From Palauibacter sp965207805 (GTDB lineage: Bacteria; Gemmatimonadota; Gemmatimonadetes; Palauibacterales; Palauibacteraceae), in NCBI GenBank assembly GCA_965207805.1, contig OZ242312.1, positions 3,534,001 to 3,598,000 on the forward strand: 64,000 nucleotides of DNA, read 5' to 3'. This document shows, one piece after another, positions 51,171 to 59,398 of the stretch. How positions within the stretch are numbered: position 1 is the stretch's first letter; every line of letters begins with the position of its first letter. The notes beneath the pieces were generated by a model. It was not told where the DNA came from, did no database searches, and was given only the letters and a program-made list of their open reading frames with translations. A program made the translations under genes and the position numbers.

Positions 51171-54100
51171 GCCGTGTCCTCCTCACCTTGTGGTTCATTG
51201 GCTTCGGGTTCCCCTGATCCGCATGAGGGAGAAGCCGCTCTCCGAGGCATGCGAGCAATACCTTTTCTGCCTGCTCCTTCGAGCCAAGATCACCTTCGAG
51301 CTTCGCGAGGGCATCTTCAAGAATCCTCTCCGCAAGAGGTCGGTCGATCTCGTCGAGGGCTACGAGGCGGTCGTGTTCCCGACCGTCCGGTCTAGTGACC
51401 GTAACCCGAAAGGCCTGGAACGGCCCAGCGCCCCCGGCACGCCCTTCAACATGCAAAGCCAAGAGGCGTTGGAACGCGGCAACCCGCACCCGTAGCTCGT
51501 GCTCGAATCTGACTAGGTCGTGGTCCGTCCACTCTTTTGGGGCCTTCTTGGACAGAATAGCTGCGATGGCGCTGATCCACTCGCCGTCGTTCTTGGCGGA
51601 ATCGCCCTTGAGGGCCTGCACGAAGGTGCGTACGGTTCGGTCGAGAACTTCGCCATCCAACGCAGCCGCCTGCCCACTGACCGCGAGTCGAGTCTTTTCT
51701 GCCGCGATGCCAAGCAGGAGCGCCATAAGCTCTTCTTCGAGCTTGGCATACCGGCCCTGCAACTCCTCCATCGCGGAGCCTAGATGCTGGGTGTACGATG
51801 CTTCCTGCAAGTAGCGGTGTGCGTCTGCGGATACCGCAGGGAGTGCAAAGCACTCAGGAAGACGATCAAACAGAAGTTCGTCCGGCTCCACAGCGTCGCG
51901 GATAGCTGCCCTTACGGCGAGAGCATCGGGACTCATGGAACGCGTTCGGAGGGTGAAGTTATCAAGGCGGCGGAATTGCAGGACGAGGTGCCCCGCGATC
52001 TCTAGGACATTCGCAACTCGGTACTGCCGGAAGGCCGGCCGGACACCTAATTGTCGTGCGAGCGCGTTGATTACGCTCCTCCTAGCCCCCGTGGTGTTCG
52101 CGAAGTGTTTGATGTCGAAATGGTGGGGGTTTCGCACCATCCGCTCAGACACCTCGATGGCCAGCAGTGGCCGGAAGGTCCCATGCTCGTAAATCGCGAT
52201 CTCGTCGCGGGCGGCAAGCAGCGCGGCGGTCACGAAGACCGGAATCACCCCTTCCTTCATGCCGATGGGACTCGACAAGAGTGCGCCGTATAGGTCCCTC
52301 AGGTTCACCCGGCATGCCTTCGCCCGTGCGAACTGGTCTTCAAGCACCTCCCAAGCGGGCGCGAGAGAATCCGTCGCGATCGGTTCACCAAGCCGGAAAC
52401 CGCCTCCGCTGGTCGCTGGCCGGTGAATTCCCGTTCGCTGTAGGAAAGCGCGGTACATCGCCACTTCGGGACCATACCCTTCAAGGCCCAAATCCGGGTC
52501 ACGCTCGCGGTCGATCATCGCCCCGATGAGGAGGCGTCGCGCCTTAGCACCCTGCGAAGTGAGTCGCGTGCGGTTCAACACTTCATTGCCGATTAGAGGC
52601 GTGCGCTCGTAAGCGATGTCGGCCGCATTGGAAAGCGCATGACTCCCCGGACCGGATGGAAGCTCCCTTCCGCCCGAAGGCTCCAAGAGGATCCAACGGC
52701 AAGCGTCCGCCGAGAACGTGTCGTGTACGGCTTCATCGAGGTTGGCCCTAGCCTGAGCCATCCTTTCCGCCAATTCACGTCGAACCACCCAGTCTTCTTC
52801 CACCCGAGGCTCCTTGAGGCTCATACGCACGGCCAAGGCTTCGCGCGCGGCCTCGTCGAGCCTCGTCACGTCCTGCGGGATAGCGGCGACAATCGGCTTG
52901 CCCGTGGTCGATCCCTTGGCCAGGCTGGGAATCACATCAATCGAATCGACGATCAGCAGAGCCTCGCCGTCGTAGCCGGCGAACGGGTCCACGGGTTCGA
53001 TAGGTTGCGCTGCGTCGGCATACCGTCGCTTGAAGATTCGGAGCACGTCATGCTCGGCACTGTGTCGCGCCGCAACTACCGGATCCAACGACTCCATCGC
53101 CGACAACACTTCGACAAGGGGCCGCAGCCGAATTCGGGTACGATCACGTTCCAGCAGGAGACCGATATCGACATCGGAACCCTGCCAGATTCGGTACTCG
53201 TCTGCGAAATCCCGGTACGTGACGATCCCCGCAGCCTCTAGGTCCGCCAACAGCGCATCAGCATGGGGTTCGGTTAGCGCAAGTACGGCGCGGGAGGCAC
53301 GAACGGCGCCCGTGGTGGCAATAAGGTTCAGGACGGCAATCCGCTTTGCCATGCGAATCTGGGGGTCTGACAGGCCAGTAACGTCACGCAGCCGGATGGC
53401 GATCTCAGACCACCGGCTAGATTGGGGGCCAGACAAACCTCCGAGTACGCTGCTCGCGACGAAGTAGTCGTAGATGTGCTCCAGACCGAGCGATGGCAGT
53501 AACCCACGTTGAGGAACACAGGTCGCAGCCAAGAAGCCCTTAGCACTCGCCGGGTCCTGACTCGTGAGGAACGAAAACAGGGTCCGCTCGTTCTGCCCGT
53601 ACCGGATGCACATTTCGGGCAACACCATTGCAGTCAACGGGTGCAGCGGATAGCAAGATCCCACGATATCTGGGTCTGCGACCTCACTGATGCCTACAGC
53701 ACGCATCTCATCCGCGTGAGAGACAGCCCAGCGAGCGATGCGCCGTTTGATCGCAACGTCTCTCCCACCGAATACGCTGCCGATCAGAGCGCGAAGCTGC
53801 TCGGCGGACTCAACGAACGACATGTCGCCGAAGCGGCCTTGTATCTTGGCCCACTCTCGTCTCGCCGGCCCGGCGCTCGCCGCAAAGTACTCCTCGAACG
53901 ACAGGTGCTGCAGTGTGAGCAGGAAAATCGGTAGCCCCGACCCTTGACCTGCCTCGGCCAACTGCTGCAAAAAGTAAGGATCCTCGTAGCCGTCACTTGC
54001 AGCTTCGAGGTTCTTCCCGAACTCGTCGATGATGAGCAGGAGAGGGGCCTCTTCCGCCAATGCCCGCGCAATTCGAATGATCGAGGCCGGAGTCGGACCG

Positions 54101-54621
54101 GTTTGCGGCCTATCGTCGCCTTCCGCATCCCGCAATGCGGCACGGAGTACACGAGCCGCAGAGGACTCGGTGTCCTTGGAAGCACCTTCGTAGGCGGCAC
54201 GCAGGGCACGTAGGACCGTGAGGCTGAGCGGTTCGCGGGTCGCGGTCACCAGACCGCGATAGAAGCCTGTGTTCCAGGTCCCGTGACGCTCGTGGGCCGC
54301 CCGCAGCGCACCTTCTGTTTCGGGAGAAGCTTCCCCGATCAACCGGAATGCTTTTTCCCGCATCGGCGTCGGAGGACCGAACGCCGCATTGATCAGCAAT
54401 GCGAGCGAAGACTTTCCGGTGCCGTACGGACCGGTCAACGACCATGCACCGCCAGCTTGACCCTTTACTGCTGTCGTGGCGACGCGTGCCAAAATGTCGA
54501 GGACACGCGCCGTAACCACGTAGCCGTCAAGCGGCTCGGGGCGCGCCAGGTCCCGCTCGACGTTGGCTGATCGGGAAAAGCGGCTCTGAACAGAGATCCG
54601 GTCCGCCAGAACAGCGCTCAT
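51163..54621 (-). CDS. sspC: Large P-loop ATPase, SspC-like
   Basis: An 1152-residue protein. Walker A is SLTGPYGTGKSSLALLINAA (64-71), Walker B LLLIIDEFGKNLEAASDGY (about 193-202). It has a compact AAA-like N-terminal third, then helical and winged-helix-like regions (AVLALTEPHADALLADLEAA; YRDFADEYRIWQGSDVDIGL) and a long C-terminal helical part. Such ATPases act in BREX, Ssp and related systems as the energy unit. I choose ATG 54621, whose first bases overlap the stop of the DUF4007 gene (ATGA) and have GGAGAGATG upstream; the frame upstream extends 32 codons into that gene. The order sspA-B-C-D strongly suggests SspC, which supports DNA phosphorothioation with ATP hydrolysis. Confidence 0.82.
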   Translation of the reverse strand: MSAVLADRISVQSRFSRSANVERDLARPEPLDGYVVTARVLDILARVATTAVKGQAGGAWSLTGPYGTGKSSLALLINAAFGPPTPMREKAFRLIGEASPETEGALRAAHERHGTWNTGFYRGLVTATREPLSLTVLRALRAAYEGASKDTESSAARVLRAALRDAEGDDRPQTGPTPASIIRIARALAEEAPLLLIIDEFGKNLEAASDGYEDPYFLQQLAEAGQGSGLPIFLLTLQHLSFEEYFAASAGPARREWAKIQGRFGDMSFVESAEQLRALIGSVFGGRDVAIKRRIARWAVSHADEMRAVGISEVADPDIVGSCYPLHPLTAMVLPEMCIRYGQNERTLFSFLTSQDPASAKGFLAATCVPQRGLLPSLGLEHIYDYFVASSVLGGLSGPQSSRWSEIAIRLRDVTGLSDPQIRMAKRIAVLNLIATTGAVRASRAVLALTEPHADALLADLEAAGIVTYRDFADEYRIWQGSDVDIGLLLERDRTRIRLRPLVEVLSAMESLDPVVAARHSAEHDVLRIFKRRYADAAQPIEPVDPFAGYDGEALLIVDSIDVIPSLAKGSTTGKPIVAAIPQDVTRLDEAAREALAVRMSLKEPRVEEDWVVRRELAERMAQARANLDEAVHDTFSADACRWILLEPSGGRELPSGPGSHALSNAADIAYERTPLIGNEVLNRTRLTSQGAKARRLLIGAMIDRERDPDLGLEGYGPEVAMYRAFLQRTGIHRPATSGGGFRLGEPIATDSLAPAWEVLEDQFARAKACRVNLRDLYGALLSSPIGMKEGVIPVFVTAALLAARDEIAIYEHGTFRPLLAIEVSERMVRNPHHFDIKHFANTTGARRSVINALARQLGVRPAFRQYRVANVLEIAGHLVLQFRRLDNFTLRTRSMSPDALAVRAAIRDAVEPDELLFDRLPECFALPAVSADAHRYLQEASYTQHLGSAMEELQGRYAKLEEELMALLLGIAAEKTRLAVSGQAAALDGEVLDRTVRTFVQALKGDSAKNDGEWISAIAAILSKKAPKEWTDHDLVRFEHELRVRVAAFQRLLALHVEGRAGGAGPFQAFRVTVTRPDGREHDRLVALDEIDRPLAERILEDALAKLEGDLGSKEQAEKVLLACLGERLLPHADQGNPKPMNHKVRRTRHA

Positions 54622-55580
54622 GCTGGCATCTCTCCGGCCGCGCGCGACCTGTCGTTGGATCGACCATAGTAGTCGTCCAGTACCTCGAACGCCGTGCTTC
54701 TCGGGCTGCCACACCAAGTTAGTTGTGATACCCCTGCTACGTTCGCTAGGTCGATTCTAGCCGATTCTGCCGCAACCGCACCCATCGCCTCACGGAGGTC
54801 GCCTTCCGTGAGCCTGAACGCCTTTCCGGGTCCACCCGATTCCTGCGCGAGGTGGCTGAGCGTGACCGTGCGGGTTTCTGGCGCTGTGCGATCGACATAG
54901 TCCATCGCTGCGAACGCGACCACGGCTGCGGGGAGCGAGGGCTTAGCGCCCGTGGCGAACCGGTACCGCTCCGTGGCCTCCGAATGTCCCAGCAGGCGAA
55001 GTTCGCGAAGAGGGCAGTCGAGGATGTCGTCGATGCCCGTGCGAGCGGAGCGGTCGGCTGGCGTGTAGGTGCGCAGAAGAGCCCGGACGTCCTTTCGAAT
55101 CGACGATCTGTGCGGCGTTCTCCACTCGGTCACTTGAAGCTGCGTGCAGATGACCTGTTCCAGTTCATCGTCGTCGAATTCGACGGCATGAAACTCGTTG
55201 AAGGCCAGCCACCAAGCGGGCAGGTGGCACGGTGAGGCCAGAAGCAACCAGTGAAGCAACCATAGGGTTGCCGGTTCCTCCATGTAGGGGTCCCAGCCGT
55301 GTTCGCCGAACAGTCTGTTACCCATGTCCGTCCGAATCATGCTGGCCGAACGGCGTGGCCGCGAGTCGGGATCCTCCGTAATGAGTTTCGCCGCCTTCCC
55401 CCAGAACCGGATCGCCCGCACCATGTTCTTGCCGACCCCCAATTGGATCGGCGCGTCCTCAAGCGCGAACATCCTTGGGTCGCGCCCGACCGCCGAGTAT
55501 GCCTTACGGAACCATCCGTAGCGCGGATGGAACGTCTCATGCCGGGCAAAGATCGGTTCGGCCGCGTCGACCAAGCGCAT
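54618..55580 (-). CDS. sspB: DUF4007 protein, SspB-like nickase component
   Basis: A 320-residue protein with the DUF4007 signature: FARHETFHPRYGWFRKAYSA, ALEDAPIQLGVGKNMVRAIR, and FWGKAAKLITEDP. The middle holds EPATLWLLHWLLLASPCHLP, the second conserved block. Basic/helical C-terminal parts (SHLAQESGGPGKAFRLTEGD) are typical of this family. From memory SspB is the DUF4007 protein that nicks or binds DNA in single-strand phosphorothioation. Its ATG at 55580 shares a base with the TGA of the desulfurase (TGATG), and its TGA overlaps the ATPase start by four bases: both junctions are translationally coupled. Confidence in the family is high; the symbol rests on operon order. Confidence 0.85.
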   Translation of the reverse strand: MRLVDAAEPIFARHETFHPRYGWFRKAYSAVGRDPRMFALEDAPIQLGVGKNMVRAIRFWGKAAKLITEDPDSRPRRSASMIRTDMGNRLFGEHGWDPYMEEPATLWLLHWLLLASPCHLPAWWLAFNEFHAVEFDDDELEQVICTQLQVTEWRTPHRSSIRKDVRALLRTYTPADRSARTGIDDILDCPLRELRLLGHSEATERYRFATGAKPSLPAAVVAFAAMDYVDRTAPETRTVTLSHLAQESGGPGKAFRLTEGDLREAMGAVAAESARIDLANVAGVSQLTWCGSPRSTAFEVLDDYYGRSNDRSRAAGEMPA

Positions 55581-56827
55581 CAGACGGCCTCGGCGGTCAT
55601 TGTGCGGACGTAGCCAACGGCCTGAACGGCACGAGACACCGCGAACTCAATGTCCGTGTCCACGTTGGAGCGTCCGAGACTAAAGCGAACGCACTCGAAA
55701 GCGGCTGACCGAGACAAACCCATCGCAAGCAGTACATGGGACGGTTCGATCGAGCCGACGCTGCACGCACTTCCGGCGGAGACCGCAACGGGTTCCAGAT
55801 TGACGGTAACGGCTTCGGCATCCGCGCCCCTAAAGCGCAGGCAGGCAGTATTCGGGAGCCGTCGCTCGACATCTCCGATTTGGACTACACCGGGCACCGC
55901 AGCTATCAGACGGGCGGTCAGAAGGTCACGGAGCTTTGCTAGGCGGATCGACTCCTCCGCTCGCGCCTCGACCGCAAGGGTGGCAGCTTCTCCAAAGCCG
56001 ATGATACCAGGCACATTTAGCGAACCCGATCGGAGGCCGCGCTCGTGCCCGCCTCCGTGGATCACTGGTGTGAGTTGACCCAGAGCTTGTCGGGTGCCAA
56101 TCAGCGCGCCGACGCCCATTGGTCCACCTAGCTTGTGTCCGCTGACCGACACTAGGTCGATGCCGACATCGTCCATGCTCAGCGGTATCCGGCCTACGAA
56201 CTGCGTTGCGTCACAGTGGAAGAGCGAACCGGAGGCGTGAGCGAGTTCCGCGACTTCCATGATCGGGTTGACCACGCCTGTCTCACCGTTGGCAGCCATA
56301 ACGGACACTAGGAGGACATCGGGGCCGAGGAGTCGCTCGACCGCACCTAGGTCAACGAACCCGCCGCTTGTCACCGGGATGACATCCACTCGTACGGCTC
56401 CCCGAGCGCGGAGCCAGTCGGCTGTCCGGAAAACCGACGCGTGCTCTACGGCGGAGACGAGAATCCTGAATTGGTCCTGGCTTGCCGCCTGCACTGCTCC
56501 GCAGATCGCCAAGTTGTTGGCCTCCGTCGCGCTCGCCGTGAACACGACGTTGGATGGGCGACTTCCGACCAACGCCGCGACCTGCTCGCGGGAGCAATCG
56601 ACCAAGGCTGCCTGTTGGCGACCGAAGCCGTGGGCCGACGTTGCGTTGCCAACATTCATCAGCGCGGACACCATCACCTCGGCGACGCGGGGATCAAGGG
56701 GTGTGGAGGCGTTGTAATCGAGGTAGGCCGCCTGGGTCGTCGCGGCAGTGGTCGAATGCACGCGCTCCTTCTGGGCACCGCTGGCCAAACAGGTCGCTAC
56801 GCCCCAATCGTTCGCTCGGATGGTCAT
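55580..56827 (-). CDS. sspA: Cysteine desulfurase, SspA/DndA-like
   Basis: A 415-residue PLP enzyme of the NifS/IscS family that removes sulfur from cysteine to form a persulfide. Motifs: AYLDYNASTPLDP, VVFTASATEANNLAICGA, VSAVEHASVF (His129), DLVSVSGHKLGGPMGVGALI with the PLP lysine (Lys232), RSGSLNVPGIIGFG, and the active-site loop VAVSAGSACSVGSIEPSHVL with Cys355. It differs from housekeeping IscS in length and loop sequence and is the first gene of the defence operon, with no isc or suf partners. Start: ATG 56827 here; a GTG at 56761 with AAGGAG and a further upstream ATG (56845) are alternatives, all before the first conserved strand. It would feed sulfur to the SspD-like enzyme. Confidence 0.85.
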   Translation of the reverse strand: MTIRANDWGVATCLASGAQKERVHSTTAATTQAAYLDYNASTPLDPRVAEVMVSALMNVGNATSAHGFGRQQAALVDCSREQVAALVGSRPSNVVFTASATEANNLAICGAVQAASQDQFRILVSAVEHASVFRTADWLRARGAVRVDVIPVTSGGFVDLGAVERLLGPDVLLVSVMAANGETGVVNPIMEVAELAHASGSLFHCDATQFVGRIPLSMDDVGIDLVSVSGHKLGGPMGVGALIGTRQALGQLTPVIHGGGHERGLRSGSLNVPGIIGFGEAATLAVEARAEESIRLAKLRDLLTARLIAAVPGVVQIGDVERRLPNTACLRFRGADAEAVTVNLEPVAVSAGSACSVGSIEPSHVLLAMGLSRSAAFECVRFSLGRSNVDTDIEFAVSRAVQAVGYVRTMTAEAV

Positions 56828-57463
56828 GGCACTCAAGATAACCATCCCTTCCACCGATGGCAGCGGGAGGCGCTCAGAGAGCGAGACCGCCCCGTTGGCG
56901 ATGGACACCTCCCTCGGCGTTGCCTTGGTGGGGACCTTCCATGAGCCCTGAAATGGGCATGGGTCGGCTGCGGCGGCCCTCGTTCCCTAGGCCGGATTGA
57001 AACCAACTGCGGGCAGAATCCGTAATGCGCCTCCCTCGGGTCACCGAGGCGTGAAGGGCAGCACGAACCGAACGAGGCGACGCGACGGAGGAGAAGCGTA
57101 GCCAGATTGATCCACCACAAGGCGGAGCCGGTGCCGGTGTCCATCGGCATCGGCGCTGGCGGAATCGTTGGCCGCTCCGGCTTCCGGAGTGCATGGGCGG
57201 CCCGGCATCTCCAGCTCGTGTCCCACCGCCAGCCGCGCTTCGCGAGATCCGGCTGAACGGGTTCCCCGGGGCGCTCGCGGAGGTGCATCGCCACCGCGTC
57301 GGCGGCGGCGATCGCCGGGTTCCGGCCGCGGCCCCCACGGGCGCGCTGTACGCCCGTTTCGTAGTTCAGCAGCGTACTCCTTGGGGCCACACTCCGTGAG
57401 TCCCCTGCGGAGGCTGGCGGGGGGCTGCGCCCCCTCTGACCCCCGAACCGGAAACGGCGCGCC
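56828..57463. other. Region between defence operon and mobilization genes
   Basis: About 640 bases with no supported gene; both the leftward defence promoter and the rightward mob promoter and oriT should lie here. Some frames show short protein-like stretches (for example AALREIRLNGFPGALAEVHR on the plus strand, ending near 57399), perhaps a relic. The last 100 bases are extremely GC-rich. Confidence 0.4.
57420..57434 (+). other. GC hairpin upstream of mobC, possible oriT part
   Basis: GGGGGC (57420-57425), loop TGC, GCCCCC (57429-57434): a perfect 6-base-pair stem 30 bases before mobC. In mobilizable plasmids the origin of transfer lies just upstream of mobC and includes inverted repeats, so this is a candidate. 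It could equally be a terminator for transcription entering from the left. Confidence 0.35.
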
Positions 57464-57802
57464 ATGAGTCGTGGACGCGCCGTTTGGGTGAAGGTTCGCG
57501 CCAGCGAGGCGGAGCGTGCCGAGTGGCACGCCAAGGCGCGCTCGGCGGGCCTGACGCTGTCGGATCTGGTGCGCCGCGCGGTCGGCCGGACGCACACGTG
57601 GACCGTGGCCCACGCCGAGGTCGAGCGCGAGCGCACCCGGCAGGTGGCGCGCGTCGGCAACAACCTCAACCAGATCGCTCGCTGGGCGAATGCCCACAAG
57701 GAGGGCATCGAGGCCGTCGAGGTGATCGGCCACCTGATCGCCATCAGGCGGGCGCTCCGCGCCTTGGAGCCCGCCGAAGACCCGGACCCGGATGCACCTT
57801 AA
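57464..57802 (+). CDS. mobC: MobC-family relaxosome accessory protein
   Basis: A 112-residue DNA-binding protein. The N-terminal 45 residues are ribbon-helix-helix-like (VWVKVRASEAERAEWHAKAR, LTLSDLVRRAVG). The conserved MobC core follows: VERERTRQVARVGNNLNQIA, RWANAHKE, GIEAVEVIGHLIAIRRALRA. It binds near oriT and helps the relaxase to open the strand. Its end overlaps the relaxase start by 11 bases. The sequence core is also found, degraded, at 3.8 kb in this window. Confidence 0.9.
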   Translation: MSRGRAVWVKVRASEAERAEWHAKARSAGLTLSDLVRRAVGRTHTWTVAHAEVERERTRQVARVGNNLNQIARWANAHKEGIEAVEVIGHLIAIRRALRALEPAEDPDPDAP

Positions 57803-59315
57803 GTTCCTCGCGCACGGAACCGGATCGGCCCGCAAGGCGGCCAAGTACCTCCTCGGCGAGGTGGACGCGGCCGGGAAGGAGCGCGAAGGCGTCGAGGTGC
57901 TCAGGGGAGATCCCCACCAGGTGGCCGCCGTGGCCGACACGCTTCCCTTCGAGCACAGGTACACCTCCGGCGTGATCGCTTGGGCGCCGGAGGACCAGCC
58001 GACCGACAAGCAGATCGAGGCGGTGGTGGACGCCTTCGAGAAGACGGCCTGGGCGGGGCTGGAGTTCGACCGCTACGCATGGACGGCCGTGCTTCACCGG
58101 GAGGAGGGCGGCGGTGCCCATGTCCACGTCCTCGCGGCGCGCTGCGACCTTGAGACCGGCCGCAGCCTGAACATCGCGCCTCCGGGCTGGGAGAAGACCT
58201 TCGGCCCGCTCCGGGACGCCTTCAACCACGAGCACGGTTGGGCTCGCCCGGACGATCCGGCGCGGGCCAGGGTGCAGCAGCCGGGCCACCGCGCCTACAT
58301 CGCGGCGGCGCAACTGCGGGCGGGCCTCCGGCTCGAATCCTCACCCCGCGACCTGATCCGCGACTACCTGATACAGCGCGTCGAGAGCGGGACCGTGCGG
58401 AATCGCCACGAGGTCGTAGACGCGCTCCGAGAGGCGGGCCTTGAAGTGCCGCGCCAAGGCATGGACTACGTCACCGCGTTGGACCCGGAGACGGGCGACC
58501 GGTGGCGGCTGAAAGGAGAACTGTACGGAATTGGATTTCAACGCGAACGATTTGACCGCCCGGCTGGGGAGACGGCTGGAGACCGAACGCAGGGAGATCG
58601 AGGAGTTGACCGCGAACGAGCTGGAGCGGCTCGGCGAGAACTCGCGGCGCGTCGCGAGGCGCGCGCTGCGTTCCATCGAGCGCGATACGGAGGTGGCGGT
58701 CGGGAACGTCCGCGAGTTGCTGGTCAAGGCGTGGCTCCGGCCGCTGATCGTCGGCACGGCTCTCTGGCTCGGCACCTTCGCCGGGAGTTGGGCGACGATG
58801 CAGTGGTTGTCGAGGAGCGTTCAGGACCGGATCGAGGAGCGGTCGTTGGTGGACGTCCAGATCGCGGGTGGACGCGAGATGGTAGCGGAGATCGAAGAGA
58901 CGACCTGGGGCGTGGGGCTGAGGGAAATAGACGGGGTGCGGTACGTGACGCTGCCGCGTGGCACGCCGGTCCTGACGGCCTTCACCTTCGACGGGCGGCC
59001 CTACGTAGAGCTGCGAAGAGAGTAAAGGAGCTATATGACCGAATTGGAGAGGCAGTTGACGGAGGCCTTGAAGACGTTGTCCGCGGAGTCCGGGAGGGAA
59101 CGGCGGCGGCAATCCGAGCAGGTCGAAGCCTTGCGGCAGCACGTCGATCGGCTGAGCGAGGAGAACGAAGCCTTGCAGCGGCAAATCGAGCGGCTCGACG
59201 GGCAAGTGACACGCTTGGCCGAGTACTACGGGACATCCGCCGTCGCGAGACCGAGAGGCCTTCGTATCTGATTCCCCGCCCGGGACCGGATCGCGATCAG
59301 GGGCCAAGCCGCTGA
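57792..59315 (+). CDS. mobA: Relaxase / mobilization nuclease, ColE1 MbeA-like
   Basis: A 507-residue relaxase. The N-terminal 200 residues hold the catalytic domain: HLKFLAHGTGSARKAAKYLL at the start, and the metal site WTAVLHREEGGGAHVHVLAA with His110 and His112 (HVH motif), then RCDLETGRSLNIAP. The DNA-cutting Tyr is likely Tyr19 (AAKYLLG) or nearby. The C-terminal 250 residues are an Arg/Gly-rich, low-complexity region (DRGVDRERAGAARRELAARR), caused by the fact that two other genes are encoded in another frame of the same DNA. This is the architecture of ColE1 MbeA. It nicks oriT and leads the strand into the recipient, so the island is mobilizable with a helper. Confidence 0.88.
   Translation: MHLKFLAHGTGSARKAAKYLLGEVDAAGKEREGVEVLRGDPHQVAAVADTLPFEHRYTSGVIAWAPEDQPTDKQIEAVVDAFEKTAWAGLEFDRYAWTAVLHREEGGGAHVHVLAARCDLETGRSLNIAPPGWEKTFGPLRDAFNHEHGWARPDDPARARVQQPGHRAYIAAAQLRAGLRLESSPRDLIRDYLIQRVESGTVRNRHEVVDALREAGLEVPRQGMDYVTALDPETGDRWRLKGELYGIGFQRERFDRPAGETAGDRTQGDRGVDRERAGAARRELAARREARAAFHRARYGGGGRERPRVAGQGVAPAADRRHGSLARHLRRELGDDAVVVEERSGPDRGAVVGGRPDRGWTRDGSGDRRDDLGRGAEGNRRGAVRDAAAWHAGPDGLHLRRAALRRAAKRVKELYDRIGEAVDGGLEDVVRGVREGTAAAIRAGRSLAAARRSAERGERSLAAANRAARRASDTLGRVLRDIRRRETERPSYLIPRPGPDRDQGPSR
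58531..59025 (+). CDS. MbeB-like mobilization protein nested in the relaxase gene
   Basis: A 164-residue protein read in the +1 frame, wholly inside the relaxase gene. Residues 12-65 are a charged amphipathic helix (RRLETERREIEELTANELER), followed by a membrane helix at 71-90 (PLIVGTALWLGTFAGSWATM) and a soluble tail with VRYVTLPRGTPVLTAFTFDG. It starts with TTG at 58531, with AAAGGAG about 12 bases upstream. In ColE1, mbeB sits in the same nested position in mbeA and codes for a membrane-linked mobilization protein; the layout and the helix-TM plan agree. Codon texture supports this frame: the relaxase frame above it is low-complexity. Confidence 0.8.
   Translation: MDFNANDLTARLGRRLETERREIEELTANELERLGENSRRVARRALRSIERDTEVAVGNVRELLVKAWLRPLIVGTALWLGTFAGSWATMQWLSRSVQDRIEERSLVDVQIAGGREMVAEIEETTWGVGLREIDGVRYVTLPRGTPVLTAFTFDGRPYVELRRE
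59035..59271 (+). CDS. MbeD-like coiled-coil protein nested in the relaxase gene
   Basis: A 78-residue protein in the same alternative frame as the MbeB-like gene, 9 bases after it. It starts with ATG 59035 preceded by a strong AAAGGAG at the best distance. It is nearly all coiled coil: LERQLTEALKTLSAESGRER, VEALRQHVDRLSEENEALQR and QIERLDGQVTRLAEYYG. ColE1 MbeD is a short coiled-coil protein in this position that blocks entry of the same plasmid and supports mobilization. Role inferred from layout and form. Confidence 0.8.
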   Translation: MTELERQLTEALKTLSAESGRERRRQSEQVEALRQHVDRLSEENEALQRQIERLDGQVTRLAEYYGTSAVARPRGLRI

Positions 59316-59398
59316 TGAACCGGGAATCTGGCGCGGACGGCCTCCCGCGGCGAACTTTCGTTCGCGCAGATCGTGCGGTCCATCACGAGAGGAATCGA

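Noticed and set aside
43418..56827. A 7-deazaguanine (Dpd) system, because of DGQHR and PLD proteins
   Set aside because: No DpdA-like transglycosylase is present, while desulfurase, DUF4007 and PP-loop enzyme point to phosphorothioation.
43418..56827. A standard DndABCDE system
   Set aside because: No DndD or DndE protein is visible; DUF4007 and the large ATPase fit Ssp instead.
57168..57467. A small gene upstream of mobC
   Set aside because: The frame is Ser/Arg/Pro-rich and overlaps the likely oriT; no start signal or domain.
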